A DNA stretch of 64,000 nucleotides from UBA2991 sp965221735 (GTDB lineage Bacteria; Chloroflexota; Dehalococcoidia; Tepidiformales; Tepidiformaceae). Below are positions 7,764 through 16,307 of the stretch, in pieces. Positions within the stretch are counted from its first letter, which is position 1. Each line of letters starts with the position of its first letter. Position numbers and translations under genes: made by a program. The notes under the pieces are model-generated. The model saw only the letters and a program-made list of their open reading frames with translations, did not search any database and had not been told where the DNA came from. The stretch covers positions 806,001 to 870,000 of the forward strand of contig OZ244910.1 in the NCBI GenBank assembly GCA_965221735.1. The letters run 5' to 3'.

Positions 7764-9028
7764 CCGCCGCGCCCTCCGTTACCCTCGCCGACATCGAAGC
7801 GGCCCGCGACGTGATCGCGGGAGGCGTCCTTGAGACGCCGGTCTGGCCCGCCCGCGCCCTGGAACGCCTGACGGGCGTCCCCATCGTGCTCAAGTGCGAG
7901 CAGCTCCAGCGTGCCGGCTCCTTCAAGATTCGCGGCGCCCTCAACGCCATCCGCTCGCTGTCCGATGAGGACCGCGCCCGCGGGATCGTCGCCGCCAGCG
8001 CCGGCAACCACGCCCAGGGAGTCGCCCTGGCCGCGCAGGCGGCCGGTATCGCCGCGACCGTTGTCATGCCCGAGGGCGCCCCCCTCGTGAAGGCGGCCGC
8101 CACCGAGGGATACGGCGCCCGCGTCGTCTTCCACGGCGAGTCGCTGGAGGAGGCCCGCGCCCACGCCGGCGAGATCGCCGAACGCGACGGCCTGGTTTAC
8201 CTGCCGCCGTTCGACAACGACGCCGTCATCGCCGGCCAGGGCACGCTCGGCCTCGAGCTGCTCGAACAGGTGCCCGACGTCGCCGAGGTGCTCATCCCTG
8301 CGGGCGGCGGCGGCCTCCTCGCCGGTGTCGCAACGGCCATCAAGTCGCTCCGCCCGGATGTCCGCATCGTCGGGGTGCAGGCCGCCGCCATGGACGGCAT
8401 CTGCCGCTCGTACGCGGCGGGCGAGGTCCGCAGCGTGCCCCACGCCGGCACCCTTGCCGACGGCGTCGCCGTCGCGGGGCCATCCGACCGCACCTTCGCC
8501 CTCATCCGCGAGAACGTCGACGAGATGATCGCGTGCGGCGATACCGCCATCGCCCACGCGATGGTGTTCCTCCTCGAGACCTCGAAGCTGCTGGTCGAGG
8601 GCGCCGGCGCCCTCGGCGTCGCCGCCCTTCTCTCCGACGCCTACCGCCCCCGTGGGAAGACGGCGATCGTCCTCTCCGGCGGCAACGTCGACATCAACCG
8701 CCTCGGCTCAATCGTGCGCCACGGCCTGGTCGAGGACGGGCGCTACCGCCACCTCACCATCGAAATCGCCGACGTTCCCGGCGAGCTCGCCGCCATCACC
8801 GGCGCCATCGCCGGCGAGGCCGCGAACCTGCTCGAGGTGAACCATGACCGGGAGGCTCCGGGCCTCCCCGTCGAGGTCGCCCTCATCGACCTGCTCCTGG
8901 AGGTCAACGGCCCCGAGCACTTCGAGCGCGTGCGGGAAGCTCTCCGGGAGAAGGGCCTGGGCGACATCACCCTCGATCCGCCCCGCATGAACACGGCCGG
9001 CGCCCGCCGTCGCTACGAAACAGGCTGA
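7760..9028 (+). CDS. ilvA: Threonine ammonia-lyase with C-terminal ACT-type domain
   Basis: A 422-residue PLP enzyme converting threonine to 2-oxobutanoate and ammonia, the entry to isoleucine. The PLP lysine is in GSFKIRGA (about residue 58), SAGNHAQG binds the substrate carboxylate and AGGGGLLAG the phosphate. The last 85 residues form a regulatory ACT-like domain beginning RYRHLTIEIADVPGELA, the arrangement of the short biosynthetic/catabolic type (about 400 residues). It may equally act on serine. Coupled to the Cys-rich gene by an ATGA overlap. Confidence 0.92.
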   Translation: MTAAPSVTLADIEAARDVIAGGVLETPVWPARALERLTGVPIVLKCEQLQRAGSFKIRGALNAIRSLSDEDRARGIVAASAGNHAQGVALAAQAAGIAATVVMPEGAPLVKAAATEGYGARVVFHGESLEEARAHAGEIAERDGLVYLPPFDNDAVIAGQGTLGLELLEQVPDVAEVLIPAGGGGLLAGVATAIKSLRPDVRIVGVQAAAMDGICRSYAAGEVRSVPHAGTLADGVAVAGPSDRTFALIRENVDEMIACGDTAIAHAMVFLLETSKLLVEGAGALGVAALLSDAYRPRGKTAIVLSGGNVDINRLGSIVRHGLVEDGRYRHLTIEIADVPGELAAITGAIAGEAANLLEVNHDREAPGLPVEVALIDLLLEVNGPEHFERVREALREKGLGDITLDPPRMNTAGARRRYETG

Positions 9029-9042
9029 CTCGCGCCCGCGCC

Positions 9043-9762
9043 CTAGTAGGTGACGAAGCTGCCCTCGGCCGTCTGCAGGTGATGGGTGTCGTTCAGGCTC
9101 TGGAGCGCCCGGTTGTGTCCCCTGGCGAGAACCACGTGCACCGAGGTGTGCGCCGGCCGGAAGAACATGTCGAAGTCTGTTGCGATGACGTATCCGGTGT
9201 AGGCGTTGATCACGCCACCGTGGCAGGCGATCACGACTCGCGCCGTCTCGCCGTCGTGCCTCGCGATGATCCCCTCGATGGCGTTCACCACGCGCTTCTG
9301 GAACTCCGCGCTCGGCTCCGTCAGCGGAAACACATCCCACGACCGCTCCCGCGCCATCCGCTTGCGCAGCCCCGCCAGGTAGTCGATGCCCAGCGCCTCC
9401 GCCGCGGTCTGGTCGCGCGGAACATCGCGGAACATCCCGATCTCGCGCAGGTCGTCGATCACGACCGGCTCAAGGCCGTGGTGACCCCCGATCGCCACGC
9501 CCGTGTCGAACGCGCGCCGCATCCCGCTGGAGTACACGATGTCGACCCGCTCCGTGGCGAACCGCTCACCCACGAGGCGCGCCTGCTCCCGCCCGAGGTC
9601 GCTCAGGGGCGCATCGACGCTGTCCCCCAGCTTGGCGTTTGGCAGGTTCGGGACCGACTGCTGCCCGTGCCGCACGAGCACGATCTCGGTCGTGCCCTCG
9701 ATCCCCGTCAGGAACGCCTCGTTGAACGCGTTGGAAGCCGGACCCCGCTGCGGCGAACTCAC
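9043..9762 (-). CDS. Histidine phosphatase (phosphoglycerate mutase superfamily)
   Basis: A 239-residue protein with the phosphohistidine motif VRHGQ (about residue 31) and the second catalytic His in IACHGGVINAY. Family members are cofactor-dependent mutases or phosphatases; at this length and with no mutase-specific motif a phosphatase of unknown substrate is likeliest. The start is the GTG at 9762, which lies 7 nt after a TATGCT box; the ATG at 9774 overlaps that box and is rejected. Convergent with ilvA, 14 nt between stops. Confidence 0.82.
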   Translation of the reverse strand: MSSPQRGPASNAFNEAFLTGIEGTTEIVLVRHGQQSVPNLPNAKLGDSVDAPLSDLGREQARLVGERFATERVDIVYSSGMRRAFDTGVAIGGHHGLEPVVIDDLREIGMFRDVPRDQTAAEALGIDYLAGLRKRMARERSWDVFPLTEPSAEFQKRVVNAIEGIIARHDGETARVVIACHGGVINAYTGYVIATDFDMFFRPAHTSVHVVLARGHNRALQSLNDTHHLQTAEGSFVTY

Positions 9763-9769
9763 CGCGCCG

Positions 9770-9775
9770 AGCATA
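9770..9775 (-). promoter_or_regulatory. -10 box TATGCT, leaderless start
   Basis: TATGCT (9775-9770) ends 7 nt before the GTG at 9762 and overlaps the alternative ATG at 9774. Confidence 0.6.
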
Positions 9776-9801
9776 CAGCCCGCGCATGAACGCGCGAGGC
9801 G

Positions 9802-11604
9802 CTAGATGCTGTCTGCGTGCGGCCAGACCTCTGCCGCAACCCGCGCCAGTCGTCGCGCTCGTGCTTCAATCGCAGCCTCGTCCCAAACGGCATCTGCGTT
9901 CTCGAGAAGTTCCTTGTTGAGGAACAGGGTGCTGTGTTTGTCGAGCTCCGGCTGCTTCTCTTGCCACGGCGCATTGGAGAGGGATGAATTGAGCTTCTGA
10001 TTCACGAATGTGAGGTTGCCGATGGAGTGGATCAAGCGGTCTCGCCGCTCGGCGGCCTCGGCGGCCTCGGCGGCCTCGCCTTCGTCGCATGGGTGTTCCC
10101 AGCGCTTGCGCCACCCCTGCGGCATCACGTGTTCGATGGTGAGCCCGCGTGGCGCATGCTCGCTCTCGGCTTTGGGCGATCGTAGCTGTTCTTCGATACC
10201 TTCAAGCACCAGCCGCAGCCTCCCGCGCGTCAGCAACCGGTAGAGGGGGGAAGTGACGAACTGTTCTTCAAGGGCGTGGTCTGTTGGCCAGAGGTTCGCC
10301 CACGCTGTCTGACTGGCGAGGAATTCCAGGAGGGCATCATCTGCGCGATCAGGCCCTTTCTCGTTCAGGTGCCGGAGCAGCGCTAGGAACAAATTGGTAT
10401 AGCCATTGGTCGTCATTCGGCACGCCATCCGTCGGGTCAGGAAACTGTCGAGGATTCGCAGGCAGCGTTCGAGACGGGGCTCTGGTACACCGGACGAAAG
10501 GAGCCACATCAGGACTGGCGTTAGCGCGCCTACCTGCATGACGTCCCATCGGTATCGGAACCTCCCGAAAACGGAGCCGTCGTCGGTGCTCTCGATCGTG
10601 TAGTAGGTCTCGGCAAGCCTTCGAATGTCCGCAGCGATTTCTGCAACGTGGCGACTGCTTGCGTACTTGCGGAAGACAGAGAACACGTTGGCGGCCTGGA
10701 CTTCCTCTGCAAGCTTCATGGCCAGCCAGTAGTTCAGGAACACATCCACGCGCGGACGCACGAGGCGCCCCTGGCGCACATCCTCTCGCCACCAGGCGCT
10801 CTCCAGTTCGCGGAGGTACTTCGTGTGGAGATCATCCGCCTCCCCTCCCGCCTCACTCAGGATGTAGTTTTTCACCAGGTCCGCTTGGAGGAGAGGCGTT
10901 CCCCGGGCGTTCAGCGTCTCGAAGATGATATGGGGGTTGTCGTGCGCATCCAGGTCGATGACAACAAGCTGGAGAAGGCGCGAGATCGCCGCCAGGAGGG
11001 CGTCCGCCAGTTCCTCCTCTGGCGCTGAGTCGCCTTTGAGCCACTCCCGCACCTGGAGCTTGAAGAAATCATGCGCCTGGACGATCCGGGACTCTTCGTA
11101 CTGATCGCTCGGCAGATGGTTGTGCATCGCGTAACGGAAGGCGTCGCGATCAGTCAGGGTCGGCCAGACCTTGAAGATGTGGTCCTCATCGCCGCCAATC
11201 AGGTCCTCGTCGTTGCGCACGAACTTGGACAGGCGCTTTGAGGGCGGAAGGCCCATATCCTCGAACACTTCCTGGGTGGCGTCGAGGAGGAGTTGAAGCG
11301 TCGTGAGGCGCTGCTGCCCGTCTATCACAAGGCGCTTCTCGAACTCAGCCGAGTCGGAGGGCTCCTGCTGCAATACCACGGCACCGAGGAAGTGAGCCGG
11401 GGTTCTCTCGACGGCTTTGGCATCGCTGCCGGAGTTAGCTACCACGCGCTCTTCGCGATAACGCTCTGCCGTGTTGCGAACGTCGTCCCAGAGCGGCTCC
11501 CACTGCTCATCCTGTTCCCACACGTATGGGCGTTGAAAGCTCGGGATGAGGTAGCGCACGTCCTTCTGAAAGAGCTTTTGCAGTGTCAATGTGTCGGCGT
11601 CCAC
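9802..11604 (-). CDS. DUF262/DUF1524 protein, GmrSD-like modification-dependent restriction nuclease
   Basis: A 600-residue single-chain protein joining a DUF262 domain (N-terminal; PSFQRPYVWE near 21 and the nucleotide-site motif IDGQQR near 94-99) to a DUF1524 HNH domain (EHVMPQ near 490, then IGNLTFVN). In the GmrSD type IV restriction family this pairing cleaves modified phage DNA using nucleotide energy. Base composition by eye is clearly less GC-rich than neighbours, consistent with transfer. A short EAA repeat sits in the HNH region. Start is a GTG at 11604 with AGAGG upstream. No methylase lies alongside. Confidence 0.85.
   Translation of the reverse strand: MDADTLTLQKLFQKDVRYLIPSFQRPYVWEQDEQWEPLWDDVRNTAERYREERVVANSGSDAKAVERTPAHFLGAVVLQQEPSDSAEFEKRLVIDGQQRLTTLQLLLDATQEVFEDMGLPPSKRLSKFVRNDEDLIGGDEDHIFKVWPTLTDRDAFRYAMHNHLPSDQYEESRIVQAHDFFKLQVREWLKGDSAPEEELADALLAAISRLLQLVVIDLDAHDNPHIIFETLNARGTPLLQADLVKNYILSEAGGEADDLHTKYLRELESAWWREDVRQGRLVRPRVDVFLNYWLAMKLAEEVQAANVFSVFRKYASSRHVAEIAADIRRLAETYYTIESTDDGSVFGRFRYRWDVMQVGALTPVLMWLLSSGVPEPRLERCLRILDSFLTRRMACRMTTNGYTNLFLALLRHLNEKGPDRADDALLEFLASQTAWANLWPTDHALEEQFVTSPLYRLLTRGRLRLVLEGIEEQLRSPKAESEHAPRGLTIEHVMPQGWRKRWEHPCDEGEAAEAAEAAERRDRLIHSIGNLTFVNQKLNSSLSNAPWQEKQPELDKHSTLFLNKELLENADAVWDEAAIEARARRLARVAAEVWPHADSI
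10051..10077. repeat. Three tandem copies of a 9-bp unit
   Basis: GGCGGCCTC is repeated three times exactly within the GmrSD-like gene, encoding EAA repeats. Copy changes would keep the frame. Confidence 0.85.
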
Positions 11605-11686
11605 GAGGTGGCCTCTGTCTCTTATCAGCTACGGAGCGAACGATACGGTGTCGCCGCCTTGCGTTCGTGCTGCTTGCGCTCCGCCC

Positions 11687-12889
11687 CTACCAGCGCTGCC
11701 CCGGTGGCGCGTCGATGAGCGCCTTCTGCGCGATCGCTTCCGGCGCCGTCGCTCCCGCCGCCCACGGCCAGCTCCCCTCGTCCGGCGCGAACGCGCCCGG
11801 CGCCGCCGACACGATCGCCGCTGCCATCGCCAGCGTCCGGCGTGTGCCCGCGACGTCGTGCACGCGGAAGATGCGTGCGCCCTGCGCGTACGCGAGCGCC
11901 GTCGTGACGTGCGTCTCCAGGTCGCGGTCCTCCGGACCGCCGCCCGAGACGCTTCCGATGTAGTTCTTGCGCGAGTGGGCCAGCAGCAGGGGCTGCCCCG
12001 CCGTGCGCAGCTCGGAGAGGCGGCGCAGGGCCTGGATGTCCTCGTCGTGGCTCTTCCCGAAAGCGATCCCGGGGTCGATGGCGATAGCCTCCCGCTCCAG
12101 CCCCGCCGCCTCCAGCGCCGCCAGCCGCTCCGCCATCCACTCCACCGTCTCCGTGACCACGTCGTCGTACACGGGCGCGGGGTCGGGACGGTGCTTGGGG
12201 ACGGTGTAGCTGTAGTTGAGCACATACCCGGCCCCGCCCTGGGCCGCCTCCTCCGCCGCGTCGGTTCCCAGCGTCAGGCCGCTGATGTCGTTCACGATCG
12301 CGGCGCCGCTCTCGATCGCCGCCTCCGCCACCTCGCGCTTGTACGTGTCGATGGAGACGAGGTGCCCCTCGCCCACGAGCGCCGCCACCACCGGCCCCGC
12401 GACCGCCGCCTCCGCCTCCGCCTCCAACTGCGGGCGGCTCGCCCGCGCCGTCTCCGCCCCCACGTCGATGATGTTCGCCCCCTCCGAACGCAGCTGCTCG
12501 GCGTGCGCGACCGCCGCCCCCACGTCCGTCCCCACCCCGTCCCCCGAGAAGGAGTCGTCGGTCAGGTTCACGATGCCCATCACGAGCGGCTGATCCAGCG
12601 CCAGCTCGTGCGGCCCCGCCCGCCACCGCCCCACCGGCGCCAGGTAGCGCGCCAGCGGCGCCGCGAGCACGCTCCCCCGCCGCCCCAGCTCGGCCGCCAG
12701 CCGCCCCAGGTCGGCCGCGCTTGCCGCCACCCGGCCCGTCTCCTGCGCCACCGTCAATCCCAGGCCGAGGGCGCTCGTGGCGAGCGCCAGCCGTTCGAGG
12801 TCGCCGCCGAAGAAGGCGATGTGCTCGGCCTCGCCGTCCGCCGCCAGCGCCCATGCCGCCGGCGGGACGGCCCGCAGCAGCGGCGTCAC
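11687..12889 (-). CDS. folP: Dihydropteroate synthase with N-terminal extension
   Basis: A 400-residue folate enzyme joining p-aminobenzoate to the pterin diphosphate. The TIM-barrel core begins near residue 125 with LVMGIVNLTDDSFSGDG, followed by GANIIDVGAE, SIDTYK, IVNDISG and the C-terminal HDV. Usual DHPS enzymes have about 270 residues; here about 120 extra N-terminal residues form an alpha/beta region, as seen in some DHPS of deep-branching bacteria and archaea. The GTG at 12889 overlaps the stop of the DinB gene (GTGA). An upstream in-frame ATG at 13024 lies inside that gene and is rejected. Confidence 0.9.
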   Translation of the reverse strand: MTPLLRAVPPAAWALAADGEAEHIAFFGGDLERLALATSALGLGLTVAQETGRVAASAADLGRLAAELGRRGSVLAAPLARYLAPVGRWRAGPHELALDQPLVMGIVNLTDDSFSGDGVGTDVGAAVAHAEQLRSEGANIIDVGAETARASRPQLEAEAEAAVAGPVVAALVGEGHLVSIDTYKREVAEAAIESGAAIVNDISGLTLGTDAAEEAAQGGAGYVLNYSYTVPKHRPDPAPVYDDVVTETVEWMAERLAALEAAGLEREAIAIDPGIAFGKSHDEDIQALRRLSELRTAGQPLLLAHSRKNYIGSVSGGGPEDRDLETHVTTALAYAQGARIFRVHDVAGTRRTLAMAAAIVSAAPGAFAPDEGSWPWAAGATAPEAIAQKALIDAPPGQRW

Positions 12890-13386
12890 CGGCGCGGAAT
12901 CGGGTCGAGGCCCAGCATCCGCCGGGCCTGCCACAGGTGTTCGAGGTCGTGCTTGTAGAGGTCGCGCACCAGGTCGATGAGCGCAACCTCGCCCCGGTAG
13001 GGATGCATAGCCGTCCGCTCCCACTCTGTCTGCGGGAGTCCCCAGAGCGAGTACGACGTGTCCTGGCGCGCGTGGGAGAAGCCCGAGATCGCCTCGTCGA
13101 TGCTCACGTACTGGTAGTCCTCCGGGAAGGGGATGTTGTCGAGGTCGATGTTGCGGATAGGCGCGAACGGTCGCCGCAGGATCGTCTCGAACTGCTCGGT
13201 CGTCTCCCGCTCAACCTCGCGCAAGTGAAACGCGATCGCGAGCAGGCACCACCCCTCATCCTGCCCCTCCCCCGGCTCTCGCGCTTGCCGCTCGCTTGTC
13301 GACCAGAGCAAGCCACGCAGCTCACCCGCCGCTTCCCCCAGCGCCTTCAGGAGAAACCGGTCGCTGCTGGTGGGGGCTTCCTGCAT
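12886..13386 (-). CDS. DinB/YfiT-like four-helix protein
   Basis: A 166-residue protein of the DinB-like superfamily, which bind a metal through three His in a helical bundle. Visible candidates are AFHLREVERE (near 52) and HDLEHLW (near 147). Members include thiol transferases and many of unknown role. Translation is coupled to folP through a GTGA overlap; a functional link to folate is not established. The start follows a -10 box by 6 nt. Confidence 0.75.
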   Translation of the reverse strand: MQEAPTSSDRFLLKALGEAAGELRGLLWSTSERQAREPGEGQDEGWCLLAIAFHLREVERETTEQFETILRRPFAPIRNIDLDNIPFPEDYQYVSIDEAISGFSHARQDTSYSLWGLPQTEWERTAMHPYRGEVALIDLVRDLYKHDLEHLWQARRMLGLDPIPRR

Positions 13387-13392
13387 GCGCCC

Positions 13393-13398
13393 ATTCTA
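13393..13398 (-). promoter_or_regulatory. -10 box TAGAAT, leaderless start
   Basis: TAGAAT (13398-13393) ends 6 nt before the ATG at 13386 of the DinB-folP operon. Confidence 0.62.
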
Positions 13399-13424
13399 CG
13401 AACCCTGCCAACCCCACCGGCGAC

Positions 13425-13982
13425 TCAGGTGATGACCAGGTCCACGCCCTTGCGACAGAGGTCGCAGGACTCCGGTTCCCAGGAGGCGACCTCCACCCTC
13501 AGGCAGGCGTGAAGCGGCGCCCCGAAGTCGGGAGAGGCGCCCCGGCTGACCATGACCCCCACCCCAACGACCTCGGCGCCCCGTTCGCGCACGGCGTCGA
13601 CCGTATCGCGGACGCTGCCCCCGGTCGTCAGCACGTCGTCGACGACGAGCACGCGGTCGCCCGGTCCCAGCTCGAACCCGCGCCGAAACTCGCGCCCCTG
13701 GCCCTCTTCCTTGCGCTCCGCGATGATCGCCTTCAGCCCCATCCGCCGGGCCACCTCGAACGCGAGGATGACCCCGCCCGTGGTCGGTCCCGCCACGATG
13801 TTCGCCCCGGCGTCGGCGAACCGCTCCGCCATCTCCGCGCAGAGCTCGCCGGTCACGTCGGGCCACTGCAGGATGCGGAACTTCTCGATGTAGGTGTCGG
13901 CGTGCCGGCCGCTCGCGAGCTGGAAGTGCCCCTTCAGCATCGCGCCGCGCTGTTCGAGCTGCTCCCGAAGTGTCTCGCTCAC
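13425..13982 (-). CDS. pyrE: Orotate phosphoribosyltransferase
   Basis: A 185-residue PyrE, converting orotate and PRPP to OMP in pyrimidine synthesis. It carries FQLASGRHADTYI at the start, AGPTTGGVILA, the loop ERKEEGQGREFRRG and the PRPP motif VLVVDDVLTTGGS near 118. This is the bacterial/archaeal short form and the more convincing of the two OPRT genes in the window. The GTG at 13982 overlaps the lepB stop (GTGA). The last residues hold CDLCRKG, a CxxC tail of unknown meaning. Confidence 0.9.
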   Translation of the reverse strand: MSETLREQLEQRGAMLKGHFQLASGRHADTYIEKFRILQWPDVTGELCAEMAERFADAGANIVAGPTTGGVILAFEVARRMGLKAIIAERKEEGQGREFRRGFELGPGDRVLVVDDVLTTGGSVRDTVDAVRERGAEVVGVGVMVSRGASPDFGAPLHACLRVEVASWEPESCDLCRKGVDLVIT

Positions 13983-14881
13983 GGTTCCGCCGGCTCCTCT
14001 GGCTCGTCTGGCTCCGCCGGTTGCGATGGCGCCGGCGCCGCTGCCCCGGTCAGCTCCGCGCCGCCGTTCGGAGCCAGCCCGAAGGAGTCGAACGGCCAGT
14101 AGCGCAGGAGCGCCTTCCCCACGATGCGTTCCCGGGGCACCAGCCCTATCCGCCCGCTGCGGCTGTCCTGGCTGCTGTTCCGGTTGTCTCCCAGCACGTA
14201 GTAGTGGCGCGCCGGGATGAGGATTTCGGGGCGCGTGTCGCTCCATGCTTCCGTGATGTACGGCTCCTCCAACAACTGCCCGTTGATGTACACCCTGCCC
14301 TGCACGATCTCGACGCGTTCGCCCGGTAACGCGATGACGCGCTTGATGAGGTCGTTCCCGCTTCCCGCGGAGCTTTCGAACACGATGATGTCGCCCCGCC
14401 CGGGCCCTCCGAAGACCGCTCGCACGTCGCCGGCCTCGGCATCGACGAACGGGATGAAGTCCGTGAGCCGGTCCATGTTGATCTCGGCGTAGCCCAGCTT
14501 GTTCACGAGGATGTGCTGGCCGTGGTCGAGGGTGGGGAACATCGAGTACCCCTCGACGAGGTAGTTCTGCAGGCTCGCGCGCACCGCAAGGAACACCAGC
14601 AGCGCCAGCAACGCCGTCTCGATGATCTCCCGGATCAGCTTGCGGCTGCGGTCCGGCTTCTCCGCCACTGCCGGCACGGCCACCCCCTCCGTCCACGAGG
14701 GCACCAGGAACGCCTCCGCCTCCAGCGCCGGAAGCTCGCTGGCCGCGACTTCCCGGCCCGTGGCGGAGCGCGCTTCCGCCACCGGCGGCATCAGGCCCCC
14801 GCCGATGATGGGCGCGGACTCGTCGGGTGCGGGCGTTTCCTCCGGCTGGGAGCCGGGAGCGCGTTCGTCTGCGGAAGGCAC
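13979..14881 (-). CDS. lepB: Signal peptidase I
   Basis: A 300-residue membrane protease removing signal peptides. The catalytic Ser is S113 in GYSMFPTL and the general base K180 in LIKRVIALPGE; GDNRNSSQDSR follows. A single membrane helix spans about 88-104. The 80-residue cytosolic head rich in Pro, Glu and Ala is longer than usual, and the C-terminus is a Pro/Glu repeat after the catalytic domain. Start is a GTG directly after a -10 box. Coupled to pyrE. Confidence 0.93.
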   Translation of the reverse strand: MPSADERAPGSQPEETPAPDESAPIIGGGLMPPVAEARSATGREVAASELPALEAEAFLVPSWTEGVAVPAVAEKPDRSRKLIREIIETALLALLVFLAVRASLQNYLVEGYSMFPTLDHGQHILVNKLGYAEINMDRLTDFIPFVDAEAGDVRAVFGGPGRGDIIVFESSAGSGNDLIKRVIALPGERVEIVQGRVYINGQLLEEPYITEAWSDTRPEILIPARHYYVLGDNRNSSQDSRSGRIGLVPRERIVGKALLRYWPFDSFGLAPNGGAELTGAAAPAPSQPAEPDEPEEPAEP

Positions 14882-14887
14882 CCCCCG

Positions 14888-14893
14888 AGCCTA
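14888..14893 (-). promoter_or_regulatory. -10 box TAGGCT, leaderless start
   Basis: TAGGCT (14893-14888) ends 6 nt before the GTG at 14881 of the lepB-pyrE operon. Confidence 0.55.
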
Positions 14894-14982
14894 TCACTTG
14901 TCCTTACGAACAGGTCGCGCGTCTCGTTCCGGTCGCCTACGCTCGGTGCAGCTCGCAACGAGTGCGAGCCTTGGAGGCCCGG

Positions 14983-15723
14983 ATGAAACGCACTCGAATG
15001 CTCGTCTCCCTCGTGGCCGTGGCGGCGGTGCTTGTACTGGCCTCGGCCTGCTTCGAGGCATCCGTCGAAGAAGGCGGCGAGGAGGTGCGTTCCATCAGCG
15101 TGAACGGTACGGGCGAGGTCCCCGCCGAGCCCGACATCGCAACCGTGAGCACCGGCGTCGAGGTCCGCGCCGAAACCGTTGCAGCGGCCCGCGCGGGCGC
15201 GGCCGAGGCGGCGAATGCCGTCATCGCCACGCTTCGCGACCGGGGCGTCGACGCCAGCGACATCCGCACCGTCAACTTCTACGTCTACCCCGAGTACGAC
15301 TACCGCAATGAAACCCCGCGCGTGACGGGCTACGTCTTCTCGAACACGGTCCAGGTGACTATTCGCGATGTCGAGGCCGTCGGCGACCTCATTGACGCCA
15401 TTGCCGCTGCCGGCGGCGATGCCGTCCGCTTCGACGGCATCTCGTTCTCCCACGCCGATCCCGGAGCCCTCGCCGAGCAGGCCCGCGAGCTCGCCGTCGC
15501 CGACGCCCGAGCCAAGGCGGAGCAGCTGGCCGAGCTCACCGGGGTCACCCTCGGCCCCATCATCACCGTCATCGAGACCAGCTGGGCGGCTCCGTTTGTG
15601 GGATTGGCGCCCCGTGCCGAGTTCGCCGCGGACGCCAGCTTCGGCACGTCGATCCAGCCTGGCACGTCCGCGGTGACGGTCACCGTGCAGGCCGCCTGGG
15701 AGATCGCGGACGAGGACGAATAG
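14983..15723 (+). CDS. SIMPL-domain (DUF541) lipoprotein
   Basis: A 246-residue exported lipoprotein: residues 4-22 are a hydrophobic signal ending in the lipobox LASAC with Cys23 as the lipid site. The mature part is one SIMPL/DUF541 domain (ISVNGTGEVPAEPDIATVSTG at its start, then VTGYVFSNTVQVTIRD and QARELAVADARAKAEQLAEL), a periplasmic or surface fold found in oxidative-stress and outer-membrane proteins of unknown mechanism. GGAGG precedes the ATG at 14983. Longer upstream readings start before the ribosome site. Confidence 0.88.
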   Translation: MKRTRMLVSLVAVAAVLVLASACFEASVEEGGEEVRSISVNGTGEVPAEPDIATVSTGVEVRAETVAAARAGAAEAANAVIATLRDRGVDASDIRTVNFYVYPEYDYRNETPRVTGYVFSNTVQVTIRDVEAVGDLIDAIAAAGGDAVRFDGISFSHADPGALAEQARELAVADARAKAEQLAELTGVTLGPIITVIETSWAAPFVGLAPRAEFAADASFGTSIQPGTSAVTVTVQAAWEIADEDE

Positions 15724-15729
15724 CCGGGG

Positions 15730-16305
15730 TTAGCTGTCCAGCTTCCCGGTGCGCTCCAGGATCATGTAGCGGCTGAGCCCCTTCGTGAAGTGCTGGTGGA
15801 GCGAGGGGTAGCGAACACGCAGTTCGTTCTGGAACTGGTTCATCGGGTACCGGCGCCGGTGGTAGCCGGAGCCTTCGGGGATCGGGCCTACCTCGCTCGC
15901 CACCGCCACGTACAGGGGCCGCAGGGACCGGAAGTGCGTCTCGTACTGCTCGTTGTAGCTTGTCGCCTCGCAGTCGAGATAGCCGAGCAGCAGCGTTTGC
16001 GAGATGGTGGCGCCGATCTGCTCACGCGCCGCCCGTGCGATGAACTCCTCGGGTGTTTCGCCCTCGAGGATCTCGCCCTCCACGACCCGCCAGCCGTCGC
16101 CGTCCTCGTCGGGCTCCGTCACGTAGCCGTAGTCGCCGCGGACGACGCACGCGTAGCCGAAGAGCGCGGGCCGGTCGTCGGGAAGGGACTCCTCTTCCTC
16201 GACGTATTCCGAGCGCCAGTCGCGCCCGAGGATGATTTCGGTCTTCCCGTGGAAATGAACCTCCGGGATCGGGACCTTGGGCATGGGGATGTCGCCGAGT
16301 GGCAT
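15730..16305 (-). CDS. NUDIX-hydrolase-like protein
   Basis: A 191-residue protein with a degenerate Nudix box near residues 77-100 (GEILEGETPEEF then AAREQIG): the RE of the consensus is RA, and the metal-binding Glu pair is only partly kept. It may therefore bind rather than hydrolyse a nucleotide derivative. The flanking strands (ALFGYACVVRG; LYVAVASEVG) fit the Nudix fold. Last gene of an MBL-GcvT-NUDIX operon, 2 nt after the preceding stop. Several in-frame ATGs near the start make the exact N-terminus uncertain. Confidence 0.65.
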   Translation of the reverse strand: MPLGDIPMPKVPIPEVHFHGKTEIILGRDWRSEYVEEEESLPDDRPALFGYACVVRGDYGYVTEPDEDGDGWRVVEGEILEGETPEEFIARAAREQIGATISQTLLLGYLDCEATSYNEQYETHFRSLRPLYVAVASEVGPIPEGSGYHRRRYPMNQFQNELRVRYPSLHQHFTKGLSRYMILERTGKLDS

Positions 16306-16307
16306 CG

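Noticed and set aside
13425..14897. 490-residue frame joining upstream Arg/Gly-rich sequence to pyrE
   Set aside because: The upstream part is lepB in another frame; pyrE starts at the GTG at 13982 that overlaps the lepB stop.
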